From contig CAVTBT010000005.1 of the NCBI GenBank assembly GCA_963733065.1, forward strand, positions 558,001 to 622,000: 64,000 bases of DNA, given 5' to 3'. The notes beneath the pieces are model-generated. The model searched no databases. It saw nothing but the letters and a program-made list of their open reading frames with translations, and was not told the origin of the DNA. Made by a program: the position numbers and the translations under genes. How positions within the stretch are numbered: position 1 is the stretch's first letter; every line of letters begins with the position of its first letter. Positions 51,802-59,899 of this stretch are shown one piece after another. The stretch comes from CAVTBT01 sp963733065. Its GTDB lineage: Bacteria > Actinomycetota > Thermoleophilia > Gaiellales > Gaiellaceae.

Positions 51802-53735
51802 GCCGGCTCCGGCGCCGGGATGCTGTCTCCCGCGCGGACGCGCGCAAGCGCCTCATCTCCCGGTTCCAGCGGCGACCAGCGGAGCGGCGTCGCCGGCGTC
51901 GGCGGATCGAGGCCGGTCTCGGCCTTGCAGGTCGCGAGCGTCTCGTCGAGGTCGGGGCCGAAGTCGAACGGCTGGGCGGGGCCGCGCTCGGCGCGCTGGC
52001 GTTCCCGCTCCGCCTCAGTGGCCGCCTCGTCGGCGGTGCCGTCCGCTCCGACCACGACGCCGTAGCCCGCCTTCGCCGCCTCGACGCTGACGAGACCGAA
52101 CGAGACGTCGCGCACGACCGCCTCCACCGGCCGGTCGAGCCGGTCCTTCCAGCCGCCGCCGCCCGCCGTCCGGTAGACCAGCATGTCGCCCGGCTCGACC
52201 TGCACGTTGTCGCACTTGGAGTGCAGCACCTCCTCGGTGCCGTCTACGCGCTTGAGCAGCTTCGTCGAGCGCTCGCCCGGCAGGCCCCCGAGCACGCCCC
52301 ACGGCCGCGTCAGCCACCGGTCGTCGTGGATCGAGATCTCGCCCGGCTCGAGGTAGACGTAGCGCTTCTCGACGCCGTTGCCGCCGCGGTGGAGGCCGGG
52401 GCCGCCGGAGTCGGTGACGGTCGTGTAGCCGTCGATCCGCAGTGGGTAGTACGCCTCGAGGTACTCCGTCGGGATGTTCTCGAAGAGCGGCCACCACGAG
52501 TGGCCGTCCATGCCGTCGCCGATCGGCCTGCCCGGGATGCCGCCGTAGAGGATCTCCATCGAGTAGAAGAACTCCCCCTGGCCGTCCCAGCCCGAGTAGA
52601 GCATGTACGGGCTCGTGCCGTAGCCGGCGGCCGTGTTGAGCTCCGGCGCCTGCTTGCAGAGAGCGCCGCCGAGCACGTCGAACTGTCGTGCGAGCGCGTG
52701 CGTGCGGCAGCCGAGCGCGGCGGGGTAGCGCGGCCGCAGCAGGCTGCCCTCGGGCATGACGACGTGGAGGAGCGGATAGAAGCCGTCGTTGAAGAGGATC
52801 TGGGGATCGTTGACCATGATCAGGTAGATCCCGATGAACATCTTGAACATGCCCTCGGAGAGGTAGAAGTTGATCGGGCCGAGGGCCTGCGGGTCGGTGC
52901 CCGACCAGTCGAAGAAGGCGTGGTCGCCCTCCCGCCAGATCGTCAGCTGCATCTTGTACGGGCCGTTGCCGAGGCCGTCGTCGTCGACCCAGTCGACGAA
53001 CGTCTGCGGCTCCTCGGGGATGGCGACGTTGATCAGCGTCCGCATCGCCTCGTAGGTGCGGTCGAGGAGCGCCTGGAGCGCCGCGAGGTACGTCGCCTTG
53101 CCGAAGCGGTCGCACAGGTCGTGCACGCGCTGCTCGCCGGCCCGGCAGCCGGCCACGATCGCGAACAGGTCGGCGCGGTTCATCTCCGGCAACCGCACGT
53201 TGTTGAAGATGAGCCGGAGGACGTCCTCCTGCGGAACGCCCCGCTCGAGGATCTTGAGCGGCGGGATGATGATCCCCTCTTCGAAGATCGTCTTCGCGCC
53301 GGTCGGCAGCGAGCCGGGCAGCGGCCCGCCGGCGTCCATCTGGTGCCCGAACTGGGACGACCAGCCCACGAGCTCGTCCTCGTAGAAGATCGGCACGAGC
53401 ACGAGCCAGTCGTTCGTGTGCGAGATCGAGGCGGAGCACTTGAACGGATCGGACGTGAGGATCACGTCGCCGGGGTACACCCCGCGGTCCCAGGTCTCCA
53501 TCATCTCGTTGATGTAGGCGCCGAACTGGCCGACCACCATCCGGCCGCGCGGGTCGGTGATCATCGGGAACTCGTCGTGCTGCTCGCGGATGACCGGGCT
53601 CATGGCCGAGCGGAAGAGCACGGCGTCCATCTCGAAGCGCGCGCTCTTCAGGGCACCCTCGATGATGTCGAGCGTGACGGCGTCGACCTCGATGTCCGGG
53701 ATGTCGGCGATGCGAAGCTCTTCGGTGACTGCCAT
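51798..53735 (-). CDS. hyuB: Hydantoinase B family subunit (second copy)
   Basis: A 645-residue HyuB with an intact frame. Blocks: VDAVTLDIIEGALKSARFEMDAVLFRSAMSPVIREQHDEFPMI, VILTSDPFKCSASISHTNDWLVLVPIF, FGHQMDAGGPLPGSLPTGAKTIFEEGI, NMAGYGTSPYMLYSGWDGQGEFF (TAAGYGTSPYMLYSG) and DSGGPGLHRGGNGVEKRYVYLEPGE. It differs in many blocks from the copy at 29271 (e.g. MDAGGPLPGS for DVGGSFPGINAD), so the two enzymes probably act on different rings. It ends in a Pro-rich acidic tail. Coupled to the amidase gene and 10 bases after HyuA. Confidence 0.9.
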   Translation of the reverse strand: MAVTEELRIADIPDIEVDAVTLDIIEGALKSARFEMDAVLFRSAMSPVIREQHDEFPMITDPRGRMVVGQFGAYINEMMETWDRGVYPGDVILTSDPFKCSASISHTNDWLVLVPIFYEDELVGWSSQFGHQMDAGGPLPGSLPTGAKTIFEEGIIIPPLKILERGVPQEDVLRLIFNNVRLPEMNRADLFAIVAGCRAGEQRVHDLCDRFGKATYLAALQALLDRTYEAMRTLINVAIPEEPQTFVDWVDDDGLGNGPYKMQLTIWREGDHAFFDWSGTDPQALGPINFYLSEGMFKMFIGIYLIMVNDPQILFNDGFYPLLHVVMPEGSLLRPRYPAALGCRTHALARQFDVLGGALCKQAPELNTAAGYGTSPYMLYSGWDGQGEFFYSMEILYGGIPGRPIGDGMDGHSWWPLFENIPTEYLEAYYPLRIDGYTTVTDSGGPGLHRGGNGVEKRYVYLEPGEISIHDDRWLTRPWGVLGGLPGERSTKLLKRVDGTEEVLHSKCDNVQVEPGDMLVYRTAGGGGWKDRLDRPVEAVVRDVSFGLVSVEAAKAGYGVVVGADGTADEAATEAERERQRAERGPAQPFDFGPDLDETLATCKAETGLDPPTPATPLRWSPLEPGDEALARVRAGDSIPAPEPA

Positions 53736-53745
53736 CTCTCCTCGC

Positions 53746-55809
53746 TCAGTCGGTGGGGGTGATCAGGATGTTGAACGCTGCGTCGACGGACGCGCGGTGG
53801 CCCGGCAGGACGACCGTCGTCGAGTCGAACTCGGTCACGATCGCCGGCCCCTCGAAGGTGGCGCCGGGCTCGAGCTTCGCGCGGTCGTAGATCTTCGTGG
53901 CCACGCGCGCGCCGTCGAAGATCACCTCGTGCTCGTCAACGACGGCGCCGGAGGCATCGGCGGAGCCGATCTCGCCGACGGGCAGTTCCGGCTTCGGCAC
54001 GTCGCCGTAGCCGACCGCGCGCAGGTTGACGATCTCCGACGCCGTGCCTGGCATGCGGAAGCCGTACAGCTGCTCGTGCAGGCCGTTGAAGCGCTCCTCG
54101 AGGTCGCCGAGGCCGTCGTTCCGGACCTCGGCCGGCTCGAGCGCCACCGGGATCTCGTAGCCCTGCCGGTGGTAGCGCATGTCGGCCGAGTAGGTGATCC
54201 GCTGCGCGTCCGGTGCGATCCCCTCGCCCGTGAGCCACTCCGTGGCGCGCTCGCCGAGCCCGTCGAGGATCTCGGCCACCTCCGAGCCGCTCGCGTCCGA
54301 CACGAGCCGGATGTAGGTCTGCGCGAACTCGTCGCGGAAGTCGGCCACGAGGTCGCCGATCGCACACAGGAGACCGGGCGCGGGCGGCACGATGACCGGG
54401 AACGAGCCCATGAGCGTCGCGAGCGCGTTCGCGTGCAACGGCCCCGCGCCGCCGTAGGCGACGAGCGCGAAGTCCCGGGGGTCGTGGCCGCGCTGCACCG
54501 AGACGAGCCGCAGCGCGCCGGCCATGTTCTCGTTGACGATGGCGATGATGCCCTCGGCGGCCTGCTCGACGGAGTCCAGGCCCATCGCGTCCGCGATCGT
54601 CTGGACGGACGCGCGTGCGGCGTCGACGTCCAGCTGCATCTCGCCGCCGAGCAGGCGCGGCGGCAGGTGGCCGAGGACGACGTTGGCGTCCGTCACCGTC
54701 GGATCGGTGCCGCCCTTGCCGTATGCGGCCGGCCCGGGCTCGGCGCCCGCCGACTGCGGGCCGACGCGCAGCGCCTTCGTCAGCTCGGGGACGTGTGCGA
54801 TCGAGCCGCCGCCGGCGCCCACGGTGTGCACGTTGACCGATGGCACCTTGATCCGGAAGTGGCCGATCGACGTCTCGCGGCCGATCGTCGGCTGGCCGTT
54901 CTGGCAGAGCGCGACATCGGTGGACGTCCCGCCCATGTCGAACGTGAGGATGTCGTCGAAGCCGGCCTTCCGTGCGACGAACAGCGCTCCGGCAACGCCG
55001 CCGGACGGCCCCGACAGCACCCCGTAGATCGGGTTGCGGGTCGCCTCGCGAGTCGTCATCAGCCCGGCGTCGGAGCGCAGGATGTTGACGTCCGCTGTCG
55101 CGCCGATGCCGCCCAGCTGGTCCTGCAGGCGCTTGACGTAGTCGGCAACCTGCGGGCGCACGTACGAGTTCATGCATGCGGTCAGCGCTCGCTCGTACTC
55201 CCGGAACTCCGGCAGCACCTCGGAGGACAGCGTCACCGGGAACCCGGGGTACAGCCGCTCGACGATCTCCCCGATCCGCTGCTCGTGGGCGCCGCTCACG
55301 TACGAGTTGATGAGCGCGACCGTGAGCGACTCGACGCCCGACTCGACGAGGTCGCGCACGATCTCCTCGACCTGCTGCTCGTCGACGGGCGTGATGGTCT
55401 CGCCGCGGGCGTCCATGCGCTCGGCCGCCTCGCGCGTGTCCGCGAGCGACGCCGGCGGGTCGGGCTTGATCATGATGATCCAGCCCGCGAGCGGCCCGGG
55501 GGTCTGTGAGCGCGCGAGGTGCAGGATCTGCTGGAAGCCCTGGGTCGTGATCAGGCCGACGCGTGCGCCCTTCGATTCGAGCACGGCGTTCGTCGCGACG
55601 GTCGTGCCGTGGAGGATGTTGCGGACCTCGCCGACGTCGATCGACGCCTCCTCGCAGATCCGGCGAACGCCGTTCAGCACGCCTTCCGACGGATCCGCCG
55701 GGGTCGACGGGGTCTTGATGCGGTAGCGGCTGCCGCCGCCGTTCGAGTCGTCGACCAGGAAGAGATCGGTGAACGTGCCGCCGACGTCGACACCGAGCCT
55801 GTACGCCAT
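53746..55809 (-). CDS. hyuA: Hydantoinase A family subunit (second copy)
   Basis: A 687-residue HyuA, intact. YRLGVDVGGTFTDLFLVDDSNGGG at the start is the nucleotide loop; ILHGTTVATNAVLESKGARVGLITTQGFQQILHLARSQTPGPLAG, GVLSGPSGGVAGALF, DILTFDMGGTSTDVALCQNG and VNVHTVGAGGGSIAHV follow. The C-terminal EGPAIVTEFDSTTVVLPGHRASVDAAFN is present. Its family covers N-methylhydantoinase, acetophenone and acetone carboxylases and 5-oxoprolinase; downstream amidase genes favour amide-ring hydrolysis. A short inverted repeat (55828-55845) lies just upstream of its ATG. Confidence 0.9.
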   Translation of the reverse strand: MAYRLGVDVGGTFTDLFLVDDSNGGGSRYRIKTPSTPADPSEGVLNGVRRICEEASIDVGEVRNILHGTTVATNAVLESKGARVGLITTQGFQQILHLARSQTPGPLAGWIIMIKPDPPASLADTREAAERMDARGETITPVDEQQVEEIVRDLVESGVESLTVALINSYVSGAHEQRIGEIVERLYPGFPVTLSSEVLPEFREYERALTACMNSYVRPQVADYVKRLQDQLGGIGATADVNILRSDAGLMTTREATRNPIYGVLSGPSGGVAGALFVARKAGFDDILTFDMGGTSTDVALCQNGQPTIGRETSIGHFRIKVPSVNVHTVGAGGGSIAHVPELTKALRVGPQSAGAEPGPAAYGKGGTDPTVTDANVVLGHLPPRLLGGEMQLDVDAARASVQTIADAMGLDSVEQAAEGIIAIVNENMAGALRLVSVQRGHDPRDFALVAYGGAGPLHANALATLMGSFPVIVPPAPGLLCAIGDLVADFRDEFAQTYIRLVSDASGSEVAEILDGLGERATEWLTGEGIAPDAQRITYSADMRYHRQGYEIPVALEPAEVRNDGLGDLEERFNGLHEQLYGFRMPGTASEIVNLRAVGYGDVPKPELPVGEIGSADASGAVVDEHEVIFDGARVATKIYDRAKLEPGATFEGPAIVTEFDSTTVVLPGHRASVDAAFNILITPTD

Positions 55810-55827
55810 CCGTGCCGTCCTTTCGTC

Positions 55828-55845
55828 AGATGGTTGATGCCATCT
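55828..55845. promoter_or_regulatory. Short inverted repeat before hyuA (second copy)
   Basis: AGATGG-TTGATG-CCATCT, perfect 6-bp arms, in the 35-base gap between the HMG-CoA-lyase-like stop and the HyuA start. Could be an operator or a small intercistronic hairpin. Confidence 0.35.
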
Positions 55846-56738
55846 CAGCCCGCCACCGGCTCGAACGTGCCGGCACGGTAGACCTGTCCGGGTAGCTGCC
55901 GCCCGAGCAGGCCCTCGAGCCAGCCGGCGACGTCGATGAGCGCGTCGAGGTCGATCCCGGTCTCGACGCCCTCGCCGTGGAGCATGTACACGAGGTCCTC
56001 GGTGCAGATATTCCCCGTCGCGCGGGGCGCAAAGGGGCAGCCGCCGATGCCGCCGACCGACGCGTCGAGCACGGTCGCGCCGGCGTCGAGTGCGGCGTAG
56101 GCGTTCGCGAAGCCCGTGTTACGCGTGTTGTGCAGGTGGACGCCGATCGGTGGGCCGAGCTCGACGCCCCGCGACACGAGCTCCCGCACCTGGCGAGGCA
56201 CGCCGACGCCGACCGTGTCGGCGAAGACGATCTCGTCGGCGCCGGCGGCGGTGAGCCGCTCTGCGAACTCGAGGACGCGCGCGGGGTCGACGGCGCCCTC
56301 GAAGGGGCACCCGAACGACACGCCGATCGTCGCCGTCGCCCGGAGGCCGTCGGCGTGCGCACGCTCGACGATCGCCGCTGTCGCTGCGAGAGACTCCTCC
56401 GGCGAGGCGTTCTGGTTGCGCCTGTTGAAGCTCTCGGTCGCGGCGAACGCCATGTGCACCTCGTCGAGCTCCGTCGCCGCCAGCCGCTCGTAGCCCCGTT
56501 CGTTGAGGACGAGCCCCGCGTACACGACGCCGTCGCGCCGGTCGATGCCTGCCACCACGTCCTCGGCGCCTGCCATCTGGGGCACACGCGACGGGTTGAC
56601 GAAGCTCACCGTCTCGATCCGACGCACGCCGGCTGCCGCCAGCCGGTTGACGAGCTCCGCGCGGGTCTCCGGGTCGAGGTGGGTGTCCTCGTTCTGCAGG
56701 CCGTCCCGTGGCGCGACGTCGCAGATCGTGACGGTCAC
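55845..56738 (-). CDS. HMG-CoA-lyase-like TIM-barrel lyase
   Basis: A 297-residue member of the HMG-CoA lyase branch (HMGL-like, DRE-TIM). TICDVAPRDGLQNEDTHLDPETRAELVNRL at the start holds the metal Asp and the RDGxQ signature, VSFVNPSRVPQMAGAEDV the substrate Arg region. FADTVGVGVPRQV and VHLHNTRNTGFANAYAALDAGATVLDASVGGIGGCPFAPRATGN give the two metal His (HLHNT) and the GGxGGCPxAPxAxGN catalytic Cys loop. It cleaves 3-hydroxy-3-methylglutaryl-CoA or a related malyl/citramalyl-CoA. GTG 56738 overlaps the CoA-transferase stop. With CaiB and LeuCD-like genes it would split a substituted malyl-CoA into pyruvate/glyoxylate and an acyl-CoA. Confidence 0.87.
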   Translation of the reverse strand: MTVTICDVAPRDGLQNEDTHLDPETRAELVNRLAAAGVRRIETVSFVNPSRVPQMAGAEDVVAGIDRRDGVVYAGLVLNERGYERLAATELDEVHMAFAATESFNRRNQNASPEESLAATAAIVERAHADGLRATATIGVSFGCPFEGAVDPARVLEFAERLTAAGADEIVFADTVGVGVPRQVRELVSRGVELGPPIGVHLHNTRNTGFANAYAALDAGATVLDASVGGIGGCPFAPRATGNICTEDLVYMLHGEGVETGIDLDALIDVAGWLEGLLGRQLPGQVYRAGTFEPVAG

Positions 56739-57985
56739 AGGACGCCCTGTTCCTTCAGCTCGGCCAGCTCCTCGTCGGAGACGCCGAGCAGCCCGCCGTA
56801 GACGTCCCGGTTGTGACTGCCCTCCTCCCACGTCGCCGACCAGCGCACCTCGCCCGGCGTGTCCGAGAACTTGGGCACGATCCCCGGCCCGATGTACTCG
56901 CCGAAGTCGGGATCCTCGTGCGTCACGAGCATGTCGCGGGCTCGGAACTGCTCGTCCTCGAAGATGTCCTCGATCGTGTAGATCGGCCCGCAGATCACGC
57001 CCGCCTCGTTGAGGATTCGGTCGATGTCCGCGGCGGTGTGCAGCTTCGCCCACGCGCCGACGATGCCTTCGAGCTCCTCCTGGTTGTCTCCGCGCGCGAG
57101 GTGGGTCGCGAAGCGCGCGTCGTCCGCGAGCTCGGGCTGCTCCATCGCCTCGCACAGCCGCCGGAAGACGTTGTCGGCGTTCGCCGCGATCACCATCCAC
57201 GTGCCGTCGCTCGATTCGAAGATGTTCGACGGTGCCACGCCCTTCAGGCCGGTGCCGCCCGGCCCGCGCACGATGCCGAGCCGGTCGTACTCGGGCACGG
57301 CGCTCTCGAGCAGCGCGAAGCACGCCTCCATCAGCGACACGTCCACCACCTGCCCGCGGCCGCCGCCCAGCACGTCGCGCCAGTAGAGCGCCGCGAGGAT
57401 GCCCTGAACGGCGAACATCCCGGCGAGCGAGTCGCCGAGCGAGATGTGGATGCGCGGCGGCGGCTCGCCCGGAAAGCCGTTGATATGGCGGATGCCGCCC
57501 ATGGCCTCGGCGACGGACGCGAAGCCGGCCCGCGGCCCGTACGGCCCGGTCTGGCCGTAGCCGGAGATGCGGGCGATCACGAGGCGCGGGTTCGCCTCCC
57601 AGAGCTGCTCCGGGCCGATCTGCCAGCGCTCCAGCGTGCCCGGCCGGAAGTTCTCGACGAGCACGTCGCTCTGCTCGGCGAGAGAGAGCAGCAACCGCTG
57701 GCCCCGCTCCTGCCGCAGGTCGAGCGTCACGCACTTCTTGTTGCGCGACTGCACCGGCCACCAGAGCGAGCGCCCCTGATAGCGCGCCTTGCCCCACTCC
57801 CGCAGCGGGTCCGGTTGACCGGGGGCCTCGACCTTGATGATCTCCGCGCCCATGTCGCCGAGCAGCCGCCCGGTGAATGGGCCGGCGAGCAGCATGCCCA
57901 GCTCGACGACGCGCATGCCCGCGAGCGGGCCGGGCCCGGCCGTCTCCCGTCGAGGCGCATCCGCGGTGAGCGCCGGGTCCGTCAT
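56735..57985 (-). CDS. CaiB/BaiF family CoA-transferase (second copy)
   Basis: A 416-residue type III CoA-transferase, intact. LAGMRVVELGMLLAGPFTGRLLGDMGAEIIKVEAPGQPDPLREWG starts the fold. NRNKKCVTLDLRQERGQ follows near residue 85, VLVENFRPGTLERW, GYGQTGPYGPRAGFASVAEAMGG and GFPGEPPPRIHISLGDSLAGMFA carry the conserved loops, with the catalytic Asp in VDVSLMEACF. Citramalate/mesaconate/succinyl transferases are in this group. It overlaps both neighbours (GntR upstream, HMG-CoA-lyase-like downstream). Confidence 0.86.
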   Translation of the reverse strand: MTDPALTADAPRRETAGPGPLAGMRVVELGMLLAGPFTGRLLGDMGAEIIKVEAPGQPDPLREWGKARYQGRSLWWPVQSRNKKCVTLDLRQERGQRLLLSLAEQSDVLVENFRPGTLERWQIGPEQLWEANPRLVIARISGYGQTGPYGPRAGFASVAEAMGGIRHINGFPGEPPPRIHISLGDSLAGMFAVQGILAALYWRDVLGGGRGQVVDVSLMEACFALLESAVPEYDRLGIVRGPGGTGLKGVAPSNIFESSDGTWMVIAANADNVFRRLCEAMEQPELADDARFATHLARGDNQEELEGIVGAWAKLHTAADIDRILNEAGVICGPIYTIEDIFEDEQFRARDMLVTHEDPDFGEYIGPGIVPKFSDTPGEVRWSATWEEGSHNRDVYGGLLGVSDEELAELKEQGVL

Positions 57986-58668
57986 GTCTCGGCCTCGAGC
58001 TCGCGCCAGTGGGTGAGGAGCAGGTCGCGCGCCTCGAAGATGTGCTCCTTCATGACGAGCTCGGCGCGTTCGGCGTCGCGGGCCTCGAGGGCGCGTGTGA
58101 TCTGGTGGTGGTAGTGGCCGGAGATGCGCTGTTGCTCGGACGAGTACCAGACGTAGGAGCGGTACACGAGCGGCAGCTCGATGACCTGGCGCACCATGGC
58201 CGTGACGCGCCCGCTGCCCGAGCCGTCGAGGATCGTCTGGTGGAAGACGAGGTTCTCCTGGACGAGCTCGCTCATGTCGCCGCCGTCCTGGAGCAGACCC
58301 TCGAATCGCTCGCAGCTCTCGTGCAGCCGACGGATCTCCTCGTCGCCCAGGCGCGTGGCGGCGCGGCGCGTCGAGTAGCCCTCGAGCACGGCGCGGAGCT
58401 GGTAGAGATCGTCGAGGTCCTCGACCGAGTGCGAGTGGACGGCGGCTCCGCGGTTCGGTGCCACGTCGACGAGGCCTTCGGCGTGGAGCATCAGCAGTGC
58501 CTCCCGGACGGGCGTCCGGCTGATGCCGAGCTCCCGCGCGAGCTCCTCCTCCTTCAAGCGACGGCCCGGTGGGAGCCGGCCGTCGATGATCGCCTGACGG
58601 ATCAGCTCGGTCGCAGCGCTGCTCGCGTTCCGAGTGAGCGGGGCGCCATCGTGGAGCGCTCTCTCCAC
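57982..58668 (-). CDS. GntR-family regulator, FCD subtype (second copy)
   Basis: A 228-residue repressor-type regulator. Winged helix: ATELIRQAIIDGRLPPGRRLKEEELARELGISRTPVREALLMLHAEGLVDVAPNRGAAV. The FCD domain follows with DLDDLYQLRAVLEGYSTRRAA, ENLVFHQTILDGSG, and HYHHQITRALEARDAERAELVMKEHI, containing the His and Asp residues that bind metal and ligand. It is the first gene of the block B operon. TATGTT-N6-GTG suggests a leaderless start, and the CATACAGTATG palindrome over that -10 suggests autorepression. It is also the best candidate for the TTGTATACAA sites before the hydantoinase and ABC operons. Confidence 0.87.
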   Translation of the reverse strand: MERALHDGAPLTRNASSAATELIRQAIIDGRLPPGRRLKEEELARELGISRTPVREALLMLHAEGLVDVAPNRGAAVHSHSVEDLDDLYQLRAVLEGYSTRRAATRLGDEEIRRLHESCERFEGLLQDGGDMSELVQENLVFHQTILDGSGSGRVTAMVRQVIELPLVYRSYVWYSSEQQRISGHYHHQITRALEARDAERAELVMKEHIFEARDLLLTHWRELEAET

Positions 58669-58676
58669 GGGGCGAA

Positions 58677-58687
58677 CATACAGTATG
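58677..58687 (-). promoter_or_regulatory. CATACAGTATG palindrome at the GntR promoter
   Basis: Perfect 11-bp palindrome. On the minus strand it reads TTGCATACTGTATG and overlaps the -10-like TATGTT (58675-58680) placed 6 bases before GTG 58668, consistent with autoregulation. Confidence 0.5.
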
Positions 58688-58719
58688 CAATCCGCGAGTC
58701 AAAGCCGTGGCACGGCGGT

Positions 58720-59877
58720 TCAGCGGCGTCCCGGCAGGGTCGTCGCGACGGCCGAGCCGATGACCGCGAGCGTGGCAGTCGTGAGCCAGAAGACGTCCCA
58801 GCCGGCACGGTCCGCGAGGGCGCCGAGCGGCGGCGTCGCCAGCGCCGACAGCCCGAAGATGACCGTCGCCGCGACCGCCACCGAGCGGCCGGAGAGCTCC
58901 GCAGGCGCCCGCTCGCCCGCGCTGACGTAGACGAGCGCGTTCCAGCCGAGCGCCCCGAAGCCGAGCACGGTCGCCGCGGCGACCGCCAGCGCGGCGCCCT
59001 GGTGGAGGGCGGCGCCGTAGAGGAGGCAGCCCGCCGCCGCGACGAGGCCCGCCTCCGCGAGCGTGCGCGCCCGCCGCCTTCCGGCGTCGCGATCGGCGAT
59101 GCGGCCCCAGACGATCCGTGCGACCCCGGCGGCGACCTGCATCGCGAAGAACGTCGCGCCGGCCGCGAGCGCCGAGACGCCCGCCGCCTTCGCAGCCGGC
59201 AGGGCGTAGACGAGCGCGCCGTTCAGGACGAGGATGTAGAACGCCGCCACGACGAGCAGCCGTCGCATGCCGGGGGCACGCAGGATCGTCCTGAAGCCTC
59301 CCGCCTGTCTCCCGCCGCGTTCCGAGTCGGCCGCGAGCGCGAACGCGGCTCCGGACAGGCCCACCGCCGCTGCCGCCGTGAGGAGGACCAGCCTCACGCC
59401 GCCGACGGCCTCGAGGGCCGGGACGAGCACGGCGCCGACCATGCCGCCGAGCGGCACGGCCATCTGCCGCACCCCGAGGGCCCACGCTCGGCGTTCGACC
59501 GGGTACGCCCGGAACAGCGCGCCGACGCCGGCGATGGTGACGACCGACGAGCCGGCGCCGAAGACGAGGAGCGCGGCGCCCAGCGCCTGAGCTCCGTCCA
59601 CGAGCGCCGCGACGACGAGCGCTCCGGCCCCGAGCAGCGTCCCGCCTGCCATCGCGGCGCGTGACCCGAGCCGGTCGACGGCGACGCCCGTGCCGAGGAG
59701 CGAGAGACCGGCGCCGAGGAACGCCGCGGTGAGCACGGCGCCGAGCCCGGGCAGCCCGAGGCCGAACTCCTCCCTGAGCTGCGGCCCGATCGCGGGCAAC
59801 CCGAAGGTCACGAACGAGACCGCCACCTGCGCCGCCGAGGCCGTCGTCAGGACTACGCGCGCGGAACGAGTCTGCAC
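58720..59877 (-). CDS. MFS transporter
   Basis: A 385-residue major facilitator of 12 segments. The signature loop is VAVDRLGSRAAMAGG near residue 66; RAYPVERRAWALGVRQMAVPLGGMVGAVLVP resembles the sugar/cyanate-transporter-like group, and the second half has RIVWGRIADRDAGRRRARTL. No periplasmic domain. It starts GTG 59877 after GATAAT-N8, probably leaderless, divergent from the acidic small gene. The block B regulator lies downstream on the same strand but separated by 51 bases, so it may be unrelated. Substrate unknown. Confidence 0.8.
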   Translation of the reverse strand: MQTRSARVVLTTASAAQVAVSFVTFGLPAIGPQLREEFGLGLPGLGAVLTAAFLGAGLSLLGTGVAVDRLGSRAAMAGGTLLGAGALVVAALVDGAQALGAALLVFGAGSSVVTIAGVGALFRAYPVERRAWALGVRQMAVPLGGMVGAVLVPALEAVGGVRLVLLTAAAAVGLSGAAFALAADSERGGRQAGGFRTILRAPGMRRLLVVAAFYILVLNGALVYALPAAKAAGVSALAAGATFFAMQVAAGVARIVWGRIADRDAGRRRARTLAEAGLVAAAGCLLYGAALHQGAALAVAAATVLGFGALGWNALVYVSAGERAPAELSGRSVAVAATVIFGLSALATPPLGALADRAGWDVFWLTTATLAVIGSAVATTLPGRR

Positions 59878-59885
59878 GGCGGCCG

Positions 59886-59891
59886 ATTATC
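59886..59891 (-). promoter_or_regulatory. Putative -10 element of the MFS gene
   Basis: GATAAT on the minus strand, 8 bases before GTG 59877. The plus-strand element TATCGT (59888-59893), 6 bases before GTG 59900, overlaps it, so the two divergent promoters share DNA. Confidence 0.45.
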
Positions 59892-59899
59892 GTTCGCTC

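Noticed and set aside
55828..55845. Treating the AGATGG/CCATCT repeat as a terminator
   Set aside because: Only six base pairs with a six-base loop, no T run, and both flanking genes belong to the same coupled operon.
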